Assembly: GCF_026212465.1 (NCBI RefSeq)
Contig: NC_080047.1
Span: 37,803,813-37,867,812, forward strand
Origin: Amaranthus tricolor
Taxonomy: Eukaryota; Streptophyta; Magnoliopsida; Caryophyllales; Amaranthaceae
DNA: 64,000 bases
Direction: 5' to 3'
Below, piece by piece: positions 1-11,295 of this stretch. The notes beneath the pieces were generated by a model. The model saw only the letters and a list, made by a program, of their open reading frames with translations. It was not told the origin of the DNA and did not search any database. Position numbers and translations under genes: made by a program. The stretch's first letter is position 1. The number at the start of each line of letters is the position of its first letter.

Positions 1-1120
1 AACTCCTTTATTACTGGTTCCTTTTAAGTATCTCATGATCCTCAAGACTGCTGCCATGTGTTCCACTTGAGGTCGATGCATGAACTTACTCACAATCCCT
101 ACGGCATAGGCGATATCTGGTCTCGTGTAAGATAAATAGATCAGTTTTCCAACCATTCTTCTATAACGATCTTGATCTGCCATTTCTCCTCCTTCAACAA
201 TTTGAAGACCATGATTAGCTACCATAGGAGTCTCTGCCGGTTTGCAGTCTAACATGCCTGCTTCCGCTAGGAGATCTAAGATGTACTTTCTCTGATTAAT
301 AAATATCCCCTTCTTTGAACTTAAAAACTCTATCCCAAGGAAGTATTTCAGTTGCCCCAAATCCTTCATCTCAAACTCTTGGAAAAATTTGCTCCTGAGT
401 CGGTCAATTTCCTTAGAATCGTTTCCAGTAATCACCATATCATCTACATAGATCACAAGGCATGTAATTTGGTTTCCACTCCTCCTGAGAAATAGGGTAT
501 GGTCTGAATTGCTCTGTTTGTAGCCAAATCTCTTCATCGCTGTAGTGAATCTCCCAAACCATACCCTAGGAGATTGTTTCAAGCCATATAGCGCCTTTTT
601 AAGTCTATACCCCTCTCCTTGGTTATACTTATCTGAGTACCCTGGTGGTGGCTTCATATACACATCTTCTTCAATCTCTCCATGTAAGAAGGCCTTTTTT
701 TACATCAAACTGAAACAAAGGCCATTCTTTATTTGCTGCTATAAAGAAGAGAACTCGAATGGTATCAATTTTAGCCACAGGTGAGAATGTTTCCGAGTAG
801 TCTACCCCATATGTCTGTTTGTACCCTTTTGCAACAAGCCTTGCTTTATACCTCTCAATGGTTCCATCAGCATGATACTTGACCAAAAAGACCCATTTAC
901 AGCCAACCGTCTTCTTATCACTTGGTAGTCTACACTTTTCCCATGTCTCGTTTTTCTGGAGAGCCATAATCTCCTCATCCATAGCTTGCTTCCACTTTGG
1001 TTCTTGGAGGGCTTCTTCAGTGTTTTTCGGAATAGTACTGAAATAGAGAGATGCATTGAAGGCAATAGTTGTTTGTGATAGTTGTTCATCATCCTGTCTA
1101 TAAATAGGGTATCGGGATCT
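1..1120 (-). pseudogene. Copia reverse transcriptase (start of RNase H side cut by window edge)
   Basis: The - strand encodes the Copia RT domain (RVT_2). Recognisable blocks are GCKWVF, YKARLVAKG, YGVDYSETFSPVAK, the catalytic YVDD box near 436-451 followed by MVITG, DLGQLKYFLGIE, and the motifs before RNase H (YLSYTRPDIAYAV, LRYLKGT). The frame breaks in a run of seven T (695-701 on +), in the block where Copia RT reads DVKNAFLHG; reading resumes one frame over. The domain therefore cannot be made as one chain. The YVDD residues are intact, so the break is probably younger than loss of constraint elsewhere in the element. Confidence 0.9.
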
Positions 1121-2443
1121 CTAGGATTCATACTCAGGATCATACCTCTTAGGAGGCATTCCTCTTGTACTTCGAGGGGGCAAATCATATTTCCTAGGAA
1201 CAACAACACTACTTGGCACAATATCATCAGTAGTTATATCAATGAAAGAAGCAGGAGAACCTGGTGTTACCTCTTGTTCGGCCGAATGCTCAGGGACTGG
1301 AGTAGTCTGAGGAGATGGTTCAGTGACAGTGTCAATGGCAATATCAGTGGTAGTGCCTACTTGTTCTTTGGGATCTCGACTGTCAGCCAAGGGATGAATT
1401 AACCAGCTCAGATCCTCACTCATACTCTCCCCCTGAGATTGAGGCTGGGTATAGTAGGAAGAGTGTTCAAAGAAGTTACAATCCATGGTGGTATAGAGTT
1501 TGTTACGGACAGGATCATAACATCGATAGCCCTTCTGAGTAGTGCCATACCCAAGAAACACATATTTGACCGCCCGTGGTTCAAACTTGGTTCGTACCCT
1601 AGTGGAAAGATGGACATACACAACACACCCAATTATGCGAGGAGGAAGGGAATGGGAAGAGGGAACAGGAGTGAATGTATTGAGGGTGGCAAGAGAAGTC
1701 TGGAAATTAAGGATTTTAGTGGGGAGTCGGTTTGTGAGATAGGTGGCAGTAGCAATAGCCTCGGGCCAAAAACAGACAGGTATATGAGTTTCAAACATGA
1801 GAGCCCGTGCTACCTCAAGAAGGGTACAATTTTTTCGTTCAGCAACCCCATTTTGCTGTGGAGTGTCTGGGCAGGAGGTTTGATGAACAAGACCATGATC
1901 ACGAAAAAATTGTTTCATTGCAACAGAGATATATTCACCACCATTATCTGAGCGAAGGATTTTAGGTTTTGCATGGAATTGAGTGAGAGTCATGTTATAG
2001 TATTTTACAAAGACATCAAAAACTTTGGATTTGTGTTTCAAAAAATAAACCCAGCACATTCGAGAACAATCATCAACAAATAACACAAAATATGAAAAAC
2101 CTTGAGAGTCAATATGTGGAGCTGGACCCCATACATCAGAATGCACTACATCAAAGGGTTTGGGAGCACGAGTCTTACTGGGAAAATAAGAATGTTTATG
2201 ACTCTTAGCCAGTACACAAGTTTCACAATCTAGGGATGTAGTACAATTATTAAGAGAAGGAAAAAGTCGATTTAGGTAACCTAAGGACGGATGACCTAAA
2301 CAACGATACCAAGTCCACAATTGGTGAGCAGGAGATCCATGAGCAAGCATTGCACCACTACTTTGAATCACCTCATCGACATAGTATAGTCCACCTCGTT
2401 CAGTACCACGCCCAATGATCATCCCCGTTTGAGCATCCTGCAC
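1121..2443 (-). pseudogene. Copia pre-integrase and integrase region
   Basis: This 440-codon open stretch starts in the GAG-pre-integrase region (MIIGRGTERGGLYYVDEV), followed by the zinc-binding part (LGHPS ... CETC) and the rve catalytic core. The D,D,E residues are visible in FVDDCSR, SDNGGEY and QNGVAERKN. A low-complexity linker and a PPKRYDPEYES block that normally precedes RT close it. The TAG at 1121-1123 is in frame with the RT that follows, so gag-pol continuity is broken by one codon. The first histidine of the HHCC zinc finger appears to be tyrosine (W-Y-R-C-L-G-H, where relatives have W-H-R-R-L-G-H), which fits C-to-T decay. No start codon upstream can be trusted because the protease is missing. 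Confidence 0.88.
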
Positions 2444-2603
2444 AGTACATTTTCATAGGTTAAAAGTACAGTACATTTTAAGTCCTTGGTTGATCGGCAG
2501 TACTAGGGTAAGCCTTGCCGCCGGTCCGGCTTGCCGGTGCCTTGATAGCGGCTTTCCTTTTCTGTAGATCGTCCCACCACTCAGGGTACCCCACAAGCTT
2601 GAA
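2442..2603 (-). other. Deletion junction where the Copia protease should be
   Basis: Between the zinc knuckle and the pre-integrase block there are only about 160 bases, too few for an aspartic protease, and no D-S/T-G motif is present in any frame. The 12-mer ACAGTACATTTT occurs twice in direct orientation (2442-2453 and 2468-2479) at the integrase side. This suggests a repair junction with filler or slippage after an internal deletion. Confidence 0.6.
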
Positions 2604-3462
2604 GCATCCCTCCTTTGTATGCCTTGAACCACCACAGTGAGTGCATCGGAGTTTTCACCGGTCATCCTCTTCTCGGCTTCTCCAGAAGGATTTGTTTTGC
2701 GTGGCTAAACCTCGATCCAATCTCTGAGGGGCTCGTTCCCGGTGATGAGACGTTGTTCATAATTCTCCGGCGTGCAACTTCCCGTCTGATTGTAGCATAG
2801 GCTGTCTCCACCATTGGTAAAGGTTCATTATTTAGAATGTCCCTTCTTTCGTTGTCTAAGTTGTCGTTAATTCCAGTGAGAAATTGGTAAAGTCTCTGTC
2901 TTTGAATGTATTTGTTGAATTCTGTTATGTCCCTTGAGCATGTCATTGGATTCGGCATTCTCCGGTCAATTTCTTTCCATAGTATGTTGAGTTTACCGTA
3001 GTAAACTTCTATGGTGTTGTTATCCTGTCTTAATGTTGCTGCCTTTGAACTTAGATCAAAGATCTGTAGTTCGTCCCTACCACATCCCAAGAGACTTTCG
3101 ATTCCTTGCCATAAGCTATGTGCAGTTGTATAGTCCAGGAATTGATTGACAATTTCTCCATCTATGTTCTCAATTATCCACGCTATGACCATGGCATCTC
3201 TTTGTTCCCATTGAACGTAATTGGGGTCTGACGGTGGTGGGGGTGCGGCAGTGATGTGACTGAGCCACCCCCGACCTCCAATGGCTACGTGCATTAACTT
3301 GCACCATTTTGTATAATTGTGGTATGTGACTTTCTCTGAAATTTTGATAGAGGTTAGGTTTTCAGTTTGATTGTTTATTTTGTTGAGTTTCTAAAACATC
3401 TGGAACATCTGGTCCATGGACATTAGGGTTTTCTGTGTTTGTTCTTCTGGAAAATCAGCCAT
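2604..3462 (-). pseudogene. Copia gag (UBN2-type capsid) with zinc knuckle
   Basis: Gag probably began at the ATG whose first base is 3462 (reading MADFPEEQTQ). An in-frame TAG at 3391-3393 cuts it after about 23 codons. The capsid-like body is open from 3294 down to 2662 and carries the UBN2 pattern (WIIENIDGEIVNQFLDY, SLWQGI, LYQFLTGINDNLDNERRDIL). The CCHC zinc knuckle (C-X2-C-X4-H-X4-C, CTHCGGSRHTKEGC) lies at 2604-2645 in a different frame, so there is a frameshift near 2650-2665. Gag packages element RNA in retrotransposons; this copy cannot make a full product. Confidence 0.87.
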
Positions 3463-3513
3463 TTGCAGGTAAGATACGGTACATGATGAGTCCTTCCCGG
3501 ATCTAAAACCTAA

Positions 3514-3526
3514 GGCTCTGATACCA
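3514..3526 (-). other. Primer binding site complementary to initiator Met-tRNA
   Basis: The - strand reads TGGTATCAGAGCC, the standard complement of the 3' end of plant initiator Met-tRNA used by Copia elements. It directly abuts the LTR, which begins at TG 3527, and so fixes both the orientation and the LTR boundary. Confidence 0.92.
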
Positions 3527-3723
3527 TGAAGATTTTGAGACAATGACAATTAGGGTTTATGAAAATACTATATTTTCTTATTATTAAGGAGTGAACTATT
3601 CTTCATTATATACATGAGTACTAGTATCTATTATAGGAAAATAAATATTCTATACATTAACTAAGGTAACTAAATAATATAAATATTTACTTTCCCATAT
3701 AATCATCTTCATCTATCATCTTC
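3527..3723 (-). repeat. Copia LTR (the 5' LTR in element orientation)
   Basis: The LTR starts at TGAAGAT next to the primer site. The outer end is either ATCTTCA ending at 3711 or the second ATCTTCA ending at 3723; both give matching 7-base inverted ends. No second LTR lies in the window, so the exact end and the target duplication cannot be fixed. It is AT-rich and about 185-200 bases long, typical of short Copia LTRs. Confidence 0.75.
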
Positions 3724-3739
3724 AGTAGCTTCTTATCAC

Positions 3740-5163
3740 AAAACTAGGTCGTCTAATAAAGGAATTTTCAAATTTGATGGGGGCAAAATGGTAAGAGTCT
3801 CACTGAAGTTATGGTTTTGGGACTACTTTCTTCTCCCTGAATGAAGCTAGTTCCATGCACCTGAAGCTTGATGTCCTCATCATAGAGTTGGCTTGGATTC
3901 TCTTGATTATCAAAGAATCCTGAATTCAAACCATTATCATGATCAACATACTTGACGACCTCATTGGATGGAGGGTAATGCTACTCGTTATGATCAACGA
4001 AATTTCTCCAGTGACCTTTGGAACTTACAGCACTTGATTTTGCACAAAATAGATCTATTATTCAATGATCCTTATGTTTCTAGAGGTGGTGACAAAGAAG
4101 GAGAAGGAGGTGGCAGGGGCGGAGCATTGATTTTGAAGACCCTGTTTATTTTTGCGATATCTTTTAAAATGGGACCCTTATTACATTAAAAGATAAAAAA
4201 AATTTCACTTTAAGAAAAATAATTTAAGACAAAATATATCGTAACATTATATTACTTCAAATATAACAAGGTTTACCAAACCAGGTATTTACCCGTGCTA
4301 TGCACATGATTATAGAAGTATTTAATGAAAAATAGGCATTGTATTTAAATTAATACAAATGTTATTTTGAACAATTATATCTATAAAATTTTAACATAAC
4401 CAAAAAACATAAAATTATTAAATTATCAACTAATTATATATAGAACATCTTCAATTTGTGTTAAGTTTACCAACTAATACTAATATTTTTAATCAAAAAT
4501 ATTTACTAACCCTTGAAAAGAAGTCATACTTAAAATAGAAGCTACTCATATGCACACTAAACTTCTTCATCATCATAACAACATATATTTGATTATTATG
4601 ACATTCATAACTACACAACATGTCAACATGAAAATAAAACATCATCTTCATCAATATATTCTTTTTCTTTGCTTCCATTTCATCCCCATTCAACTCATTC
4701 AAAATAATATTTGTTCTTAATTTATAAACTTTATTTTATCCCACATCTACACTCTTAAAATTTCCGAGAAAAAATTCATATTCATATAACAACGAAAAAA
4801 AAAAATCCAAAATCCACCATTAATATCTTTCTCTAGTTTTTATCTCAATTTTCATACTAATTCAAATAATCAATAAACTGAACTCTTAAAACATCATCTG
4901 CTCTTTCTTAAGTTTGTGGGATTCACTAAATGAAAACTTTGAAATCCAATTATATAAATAAGGCAAGCTATGCATGTGGCACTGACAAAAAGCTTCAAAT
5001 TTTGTTTATTCATCTTCAATATAATTAAATGTTAAAGACAAAGAGTTTTATTTTCTAGCATATATGTGATTATACAAAGAAAGATAAATTATATTGATGA
5101 AGGTTAAGAGTTTTCATTTGCAAATATATACTTACTATGTGTAATCCAGTGAAATCATTTATG
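3740..5163. other. AT-rich spacer with a possible gene fragment at 3768-3980
   Basis: On the - strand 3768-3980 is open for about 70 codons without an ATG, has fairly normal composition, and is preceded by an AG that could be a splice acceptor (reading HYPPSNEVVKYVDHDNG). I do not recognise it; it may be an exon fragment carried by a transposon. Around 4113-4125 the sequence CAGGGGCGGAGC resembles a hAT-type terminus, but no partner end was found. From 4190 to 5160 I see only AT-rich DNA and no convincing gene. Confidence 0.35.
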
Positions 5164-5250
5164 TAGTGTTTGGGAGCAAGTATTTCATTTCAAATTATGG
5201 ATTTCAATTATGAAATCATAAATGAAGAATTTGAGAATTACAAGGTTTGG
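5164..5250. mobile_element. Partial MITE, same family as 30253-30484
   Basis: The stretch starts TAGTGTTTGGGAGCAAGT and continues into a segment with ATGATTTCATAAT-like words, matching the inverted end of the MITE at 30253-30484. Only one terminus is present, and the element breaks off near 5250 where a GC-boxed element begins. Confidence 0.6.
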
Positions 5251-5261
5251 ATAGAAAATAA

Positions 5262-6013
5262 GTGGCCCGATTTTTTTTGGGACGGGTTTGAGATTTGGTG
5301 TTTGGCCCGCGGGCCGGCCCGGCCTGGCCCGAAAAAGTGTGTGTTCATGATTTGCATTTTAAATTTGTTTTATATAATGTATAATATGTAACAATTGTAT
5401 TTGATTATTTCAATTATTTTTAATTTGTGTTTTAAATTATGTATAATATGCAACAATTGTATTTGTAGTTTTGTGAATTTCTTTGTCTTTTTTGGTTTTA
5501 TTTATTTTAGTTTTATATTTTTATTTTTTTGGTTATTTACAAATCACGGTGATTGATTAGAAATTATTAAATAAAAAAATGAGAGTTTTTAATTTAAAGC
5601 ATTATTGATGAGTGCTTTAAGTTATAGTGAAATAATCATGGTTATCTTAAAATTAATTTAAAATAAAAAAATAGAAGAAATTGTTTGGTACAACACTGCA
5701 AGCAGCAGGAGGGAGGCAGGGACCATGAGTTTGTCATTTATATTGGCTGCTTCAATCTCTTTAGATTTTCAATACTTCATAATATTACCTTTTAGATTGG
5801 ATAAATAAATTTTACATAAAAATTTAAAAATTATAAAGTTATTTAAATTTTACATAAGATATATAAATAATATATAACATAGGCCCGCAAAAGCCCGCAT
5901 AGTACGGGTTTGGGCAAGAACTTTTTGGCCCGCACTTTGGCCCGGCCCGGCCCGGCCCACATCAATGGACAGATTTTTGCCTCTCGGCCCGGCCCGGTGT
6001 TTGATCACCTCTA
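5262..6013. mobile_element. Non-autonomous hAT-like element with GGCCCG boxes
   Basis: Both sides carry dense GGCCCG/CGGGCC boxes (5265-5335 and 5881-5997) around an AT-rich core. The right end, read on the - strand, is TAGAGGTGATCAAACACCGG, the Ac-like style of terminus. The left terminus is not recognisable, so it may be truncated. There is no coding capacity. The short open frame at 5170-5391 is chance. Confidence 0.55.
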
Positions 6014-6902
<889 letters not shown>

Positions 6903-6971
<69 letters not shown>

Positions 6972-6991
6972 TTATTTATTTATTTATTTAT
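6903..6991. repeat. (TA)n followed by (TTTA)n microsatellite
   Basis: About 64 bases of TA repeat followed by six to seven TTTA units, between copy A and the next small element. Confidence 0.95.
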
Positions 6992-6993
6992 TT

Positions 6994-7290
6994 GATCACG
7001 TGAAAACTAACTAAAGTGGTGAAAACTGAAAGCAGGTGTACATAAAGCTTAAATGGTGTAAATATTCCGATGAAAATTTTGTAAATAATTGGATACTTTT
7101 TAAAACATGTACATAGTTGCTTAAAAAGTGTACATATTCGGATACTTTCTGTAAATAATATGAACTTTTTTCCGTATGTACACCTGTTGCCACAATATGT
7201 ATATGTACACCTTATACGATAGTATGTTCACCTGTTGCCACAATATGTATATGTTTTTCAGTTTTGACCACTTTAGTTGTTTTCACTGAT
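6994..7290. mobile_element. MITE with about 37-base inverted ends, nested in TA tracts
   Basis: The left end begins GATCACGTGAAAACTAACTA; the right end, read on the - strand, begins ATCAGTGAAAACAACTAAAG. Both continue into a shared AGTGG-AAAACTGAAA block. Inside, CACCTGTTGCCACAATATGT-type words occur twice in direct orientation (around 7183-7206 and 7230-7252). There is no coding capacity. The superfamily is unresolved because no clear target duplication can be read from repeat-rich flanks. Confidence 0.7.
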
Positions 7291-7322
7291 TCTGCCTATA
7301 TATATATACATACACACACATA

Positions 7323-7581
7323 TAGGGGAGTTATCCAGTGAGAAGGGTGTGAAAATGAGAAGGATAAGAAGCATTCTACACCATTGATTTCAATAAGATA
7401 AAAAAATGTGAGGTCACAATTGAACCAAAAACACTTAATTGTAAAAGCCAGTATGTTACACTGAAAAGTAACTATGACATAAGTTTGAAAAATGTTCTTG
7501 ATTTATAACGTAGTATCCTTTTTTGTATATATAGTGACTAACAAAAAATCCTTCTCATCTTAAATCCTTCTTATTTGATCA
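7323..7581 (-). mobile_element. Small element, copy B, inverted relative to copy A
   Basis: Read on the - strand it begins TGATCAAATAAGAAGGATT and follows copy A (6625-6902) through most of its length, including a CATAGTTACTTTTCAGT block and a final CTTCTCACTGGATAACTCC block. It too is bounded by TA/CA and TA/TG tracts. Together the copies make a large inverted repeat that could fold into a cruciform or hairpin. Confidence 0.75.
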
Positions 7582-7606
7582 TATATATATGTGTGTGTGT
7601 GTGTAT

Positions 7607-7843
7607 TGTAGAAAATCATAATACGGACTTTGGTTAGGATCTAGTCTGATGAATACTTGATTTGTATTATTCATAATTAGAGGAAAAACACCCCTATTTG
7701 TAAACTCAAGAACTTAAACATAGAAACTAAAATAACACAATATCTTAAATTCCTAAAATAGTGGGATAATATTCTATCATAATATTTCCTAAAATAAAAA
7801 GATAATATAATATCAAAGTTTATTTTGTTTCTTATTTTCCTAT
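7607..7843 (-). repeat. 3' LTR of the small Copia element
   Basis: Matches the LTR at 8936-9165 with scattered substitutions, for example in the ATTCATAATTAGAGGAAAAA block. It lies next to a polypurine tract on the element's coding strand. The last about 15 bases diverge from the partner LTR, so the inner boundary is approximate. Confidence 0.82.
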
Positions 7844-7845
7844 AC

Positions 7846-8247
7846 TCCCCCTCAAGTTTGGTCTCGGGATGACCGAAACCAAACTTGCTAAAATATTTTT
7901 TAACGCTTTTAAGTCAATTGCCTTTAAAAAAAGGTTTGCTAGTTGATCTTTTGATTTTACAAAGAACATTTTGATAATCTTTTCGGCAAATTTTTCATAA
8001 TTGATTTTCTATTTTTCGGATTTAGATAAAAAGTCAAGAAACAAATTGAGTTGATTTATTTTATTATTTGGGTCAAACATTTGGACTTTGGATTTAGACC
8101 TCCACGTCAATTTGGATTTCCATAATTGAAATTTCTTACTTGCCCCAATTATTCCCAACCCTATTTCTCTCTCCATAACTTTCAGTTGCTTTTCCTCATC
8201 TCCGTATTCTAACATCAAATTTTTTCTTTCCCTTTTACCATTATTTT
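7846..8247 (-). pseudogene. RNase H tail and linker of the small Copia element
   Basis: On the - strand near 7850-7960 the reading KSKDQLANLF and the following residues resemble the C-terminal end of Copia RNase H (usual pattern KDQLADIFTK). It is followed by the PPT and LTR. A 69-codon open stretch (8009-8218) between this tail and gag has no recognisable domain and is lysine-rich. A stop separates it from the RNase H tail. Confidence 0.6.
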
Positions 8248-8733
8248 CTAAATTCCGGTGAAGGCCATTATTATTGAGTTTGATTTTGAATCTGGGTTTT
8301 CTATGTTTGCTTGTCTCGAATTTTCTGGGTTTGTTTTTAAATTTTGGTTTTGATTTTCTGAGGGATTAAATCCCGATGATGTCTTTTCTACCATACTTCT
8401 CCCCCTTGCGACCTCACGCTGAATGGTCTCATCAACGAGAGGTTGCGGAACGGGTCCAAGAATGAAGTGGATTCTTGTCCATAAATCTCGAATGGAGGTA
8501 GTGTAGTCAAGAAAATATTCTGCAAGGACGCGGTCGATATTGTTGATGATCCATGAGATCACCATGCAATCATTTTGGACCCATTGTGGATTTGTGGTGG
8601 ATGGAGAGATGGCGGTGATGTGATTGAGCCTCCCCCGATCACCGATTTCTGTTTTTATTTGTTTGCACCACGTAGTGCAATTTTGGTAGTTTAGTTTTTC
8701 AATTTGGATTGGTTGTTCAAGTTTTTGGGTCAT
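8248..8733 (-). pseudogene. Shortened Copia gag
   Basis: The open frame of 161 codons has the gag N-terminus (NYQNCTTWCKQIKTEIGDRGRL) and the block WIINNIDRVLAEYFLDYTTS, closely like the gag at 2662-3294. It then jumps from DLWTRIHFILG directly to TIQREVARG, skipping the capsid core that the other gag carries. No zinc knuckle follows. The start at 8733 is the first ATG giving the conserved N-terminus. Confidence 0.75.
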
Positions 8734-8921
8734 TTTTTTTTTTAAATTTGAAACATTTGTTCCATTTGTGCCATGGAAATCATGGTCCTAGTTTGGTTTT
8801 GTTTCTGATTTGGTTTGGTTTGATTGGTTTTGTTTTGATTTGGTTTTTGTTTGGATCGATTTTGGTCGATTAAGATCAACGATAAAATACCGATAGAGTT
8901 TTTCCGTCCAGGAAAACCTTA

Positions 8922-8935
8922 CGGCGCTGATACCC
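8922..8935 (-). other. Primer binding site of the small Copia element
   Basis: The - strand reads GGGTATCAGCGCC immediately next to the LTR start at 8936. This resembles the Met-tRNA complement with changes (usual TGGTATCAGAGCC). The divergence fits an old copy. Confidence 0.7.
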
Positions 8936-9165
8936 TGTAGAAAATCATAAAGCGGAATTTGGTTAGGGTTTAGTCTGGTGAATATTTGGTTTGTATTATT
9001 CATAATTAGAGGAAAAACACCCCTATTTATACAAAAACTCGAGAACTTAAACATAGAAATTAAAATAACACAATATCTTAAATCCCTAAAATAGAGGGAT
9101 AATATTGTAGCATAATATTTCCTAAAATAAAAAGATAATATAATATTAGAGTTTATTTTGTAACA
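8936..9165 (-). repeat. 5' LTR of the small Copia element
   Basis: Begins TGTAGAAAATCATAAAGCGG and ends TTTTGTAACA, so it has the TG...CA ends. It pairs with 7607-7843. Confidence 0.84.
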
Positions 9166-9392
9166 TAATAAGATATGATTCTTAAAGAAATTTCTAAATT
9201 TGCCATGCATTATATTTTACAATATTGTCAAAGTGTCAATAGTTTACCAAAACTATTGAGGATATAGTTTACTAAAATTATCGACAATATATTAACAGGT
9301 AATTTTACACACATAAAATTATAAATTTATATCCAATTATTGCTATCAATTGAAAGATATTAGTGCTTTACACAAAATAAAACATAGGAGAA
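9166..9392. other. AT-rich spacer
   Basis: Nothing recognisable lies between the small Copia element and the RT remnant that follows. Confidence 0.6.
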
Positions 9393-10212
9393 ATGTACTC
9401 TTCCAAAAGGAAAAGAACATTAGGGTTTAGGTGGGTATTCATAATTAAATATCTTGCTAATGGGACAATTAAAAGATACAAAGTTCGTTTGGTAGCAAAG
9501 GATTATATTCAGACCTATGGGGTGGATTATTCAAAGATATTTTGTCCAGTGGCAAAGATTGGTACAATACGAGTTTTGTTCTTAGTTGTTGTGAATCAAG
9601 ATTTGCCTCTTTTGTCATGGAAAATTGAAGAAGAAGAGTATATGGAGGCACCATCAAGTTTTTCTAAAAATTTCAAAAAGGCGAAAGGTTGTAAGCTTAA
9701 GAAAGTTTTGTATGGTCTGAAAAAATATCCAAGGGCATGGTTTGGAAGATATACTTCAACTATGATGATATTTGGGTACAAAAAAGTAACTCTAATCATA
9801 CTTTATTTTTGAAGATATGTCACGTGAAAGAGTAAGAATTAAAAAGTTGTTGCCTTATCAAGTGTGAAGTAGAGTTTAGAAGAATTGCTAAAGAAATTAC
9901 AGTAGGTCTATGGGTTAAAAAGTTCATGAATGAAGTTAGTTTTTCTCAAATGGAAATATGTCAACATTATTGTGATAAGAAGACAACAATCAACATTTCA
10001 GAAATTCAGTTCAACGTGACTGCATAAAACATGTTGAAGTAGATCAACATTCTATAAAAGAAAATCTTGAGGGGAAAATTATTAGCCTACCTTTTGTTAG
10101 ATCGAAAGATTAAATAGTTGATATTCTCACAAAGATTGTTGCCTTTGAAGCATTTGTAGAAGTTACGAGTAAGTTGGGTGTTCAAGATCCTACCACTCAA
10201 CTTGAGTGGGAG
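9393..10212 (+). pseudogene. Copia RT / RNase H remnant
   Basis: The first 139 codons contain RT blocks (FRWVFIIKYLANGTIKRYKVRLVAKD, with YGVDYSKIF). The DVKNAFLHG block has been lost between LPLL and EEEYMEAPSSF, followed by LKKVLYGLKKYPRAWFGR. The YVDD part is deleted. From about 9850 to 10200, in more than one frame and with stops, there are RNase H pieces (SSVEAEFRRIAKEI, CDKKTT, IKHVEVDQH-like, KLGVQDPT). The purine tract GAGTGGGAG precedes an LTR. This is a heavily deleted + strand Copia of a different lineage from the two elements to its left. Confidence 0.82.
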
Positions 10213-10450
10213 TGTAGGAAAGTTGAATAAATCTTAAGAAATTAGTTATTATTTTAGATTAGTTTTCTTATCCTTTTTAATTAAGATTTTCTGTTTCTCT
10301 AATTATGTTATTTGCATGGCTTCCTTTGTATAGAGTAGTTAAGAATGAAATATAGAAGTAATTTAAAATTCTAAACTTAGTTTGTAAAATTCTTCTATGA
10401 GGTCATAATTAACTTTTCTCACTGTAAATTTATTAATACCACTTTATAGT
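10213..10450 (+). repeat. 3' LTR of the Copia remnant (outer end uncertain)
   Basis: Starts TGTAGGAAAGTTGAATAAAT directly after the polypurine tract GAGTGGGAG. The outer CA end cannot be fixed because no partner LTR is present in the window. Confidence 0.6.
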
Positions 10451-10872
10451 TTTTTAATTATTCACAATTAGAGAAATTCAAAATTGAACTAATGTATTGG
10501 CAAATATATAGAATTAAATTGGACACTTAAGTCGAATAGGAGCGATCGAGCGAGTATGAAGTAAGGCATGATAAAATATTACAAAATCATTAAAGGTTTA
10601 GTGGTTAAAGTAGTAAAAATAAGTTTATGATTTGTGGTTAAATTCTTGTTCATTGGTTTTTTGCTTTTTGGTAACTTTTTCTAATAAACATCTAATAGTC
10701 AAAAGCTAATTTTTATAAATATCTCTTTATAAGTCTCTTTAACAATTGAAATATACAACTAGCTTAATAAATAATAAAAAATTTAATACTACTAGTTGGT
10801 CAAACAAGCCAACTTAAACAACCAACACACAACCGTTAATAACCTACAAACTATTGTCATACATACACCCCA
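10451..10872. other. AT-rich spacer with a decayed MITE end
   Basis: Around 10800-10850 the words CAAACAAGCCAACTTAAACA and ACAACCAACA resemble the right end of the MITEs in the eIF3a introns (25205-25436). No gene is visible. Confidence 0.4.
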
Positions 10873-11150
10873 TCAAAAACACGAGGTGGATCGTAGAAAG
10901 AAGGCTATGGTGAGCTGGGATGTGTATTATTGGTATACATCAAGGGATGGGAGGAACGTGAAGATTACGTAGTTCTGGGGGAGGAGATTTATGAACCGAT
11001 AGATTACTATGATGACTATCTCATTTATTATCGTGGTATCACCAGACTGCTTATCAACCAAGCATATCAAACATTGCAGCCACTCCCTTTGAATTACACT
11101 ACGTTTAGCGTGCCATTACATGTCATAATGTTTCCTTTATTTTTTTATTT
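10873..11150 (+). pseudogene. Plant-mobile-domain (MAIN-like) gene remnant, left piece
   Basis: The + strand reads GWEEREDYVV ... EPIDYYDDYLIYYRGITRLLI, the pattern found at the end of the plant mobile domain (aminotransferase-like / MAIN / PP7-long-form type), where D-Y-L-x-W-Y-x-x-x-T-R is typical. Codons just upstream need a frame change. The CACTA transposon starts 116 bases further on, and a plausible continuation lies beyond it at 18841-19108. The family is also common inside transposons, so this may be a transposed copy rather than a host gene. Confidence 0.5.
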
Positions 11151-11262
11151 TAATATAATTACTATTTAATGTTAACCTAATTTGTACTTGAAATTTCTTT
11201 TGTTAGACGTAACAAATGTTACACATTCGTGACTAGATTCATTCACAGGGATATATATGTTC

Positions 11263-11265
11263 TAA
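11263..11265. repeat. Target site duplication, left (TAA)
   Basis: TAA immediately before the CACTA terminus. The matching TAA is at 18841-18843. A 3 bp duplication is the rule for this superfamily. Confidence 0.9.
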
Positions 11266-11295
11266 CACTAGTGGAAAAAACCAGATTTGCTGTGC

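Larger units (their letters stand above)
1..3723 (-). mobile_element. Ty1/Copia LTR retrotransposon, right-hand part, decayed
   Basis: The element is read right to left: LTR, initiator-Met-tRNA primer site, gag with zinc knuckle, integrase, reverse transcriptase. It runs off the left window edge, so the RNase H end and the second LTR are not seen. The order integrase before RT is the Copia order. The aspartic protease normally found between gag and integrase is missing, gag is frameshifted and carries a stop, integrase-RT is interrupted by an in-frame TAG, and RT is frameshifted. It is a dead copy of a Copia lineage related to the smaller element at 7607-9165, whose gag start is similar. Confidence 0.93.
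7607..9165 (-). mobile_element. Non-autonomous 1.56 kb Copia element with two LTRs
   Basis: Two related direct repeats of about 230 bases, 7607-7843 and 8936-9165, start TGTAGAAAATCATAA. A primer site lies beside the right LTR and a purine tract (GAGGGGGAG on the - strand, near 7845-7853) beside the left one, so transcription runs right to left. The interior holds only the start of gag joined to a tail of RNase H. All of protease, integrase and RT is absent. It would depend on a full-length relative for movement. Confidence 0.85.

Noticed and set aside
1..3723. Endogenous pararetrovirus
   Set aside because: The integrase core with DDE residues and the integrase-before-RT order are those of Copia retrotransposons; no movement or coat-protein pattern is present.
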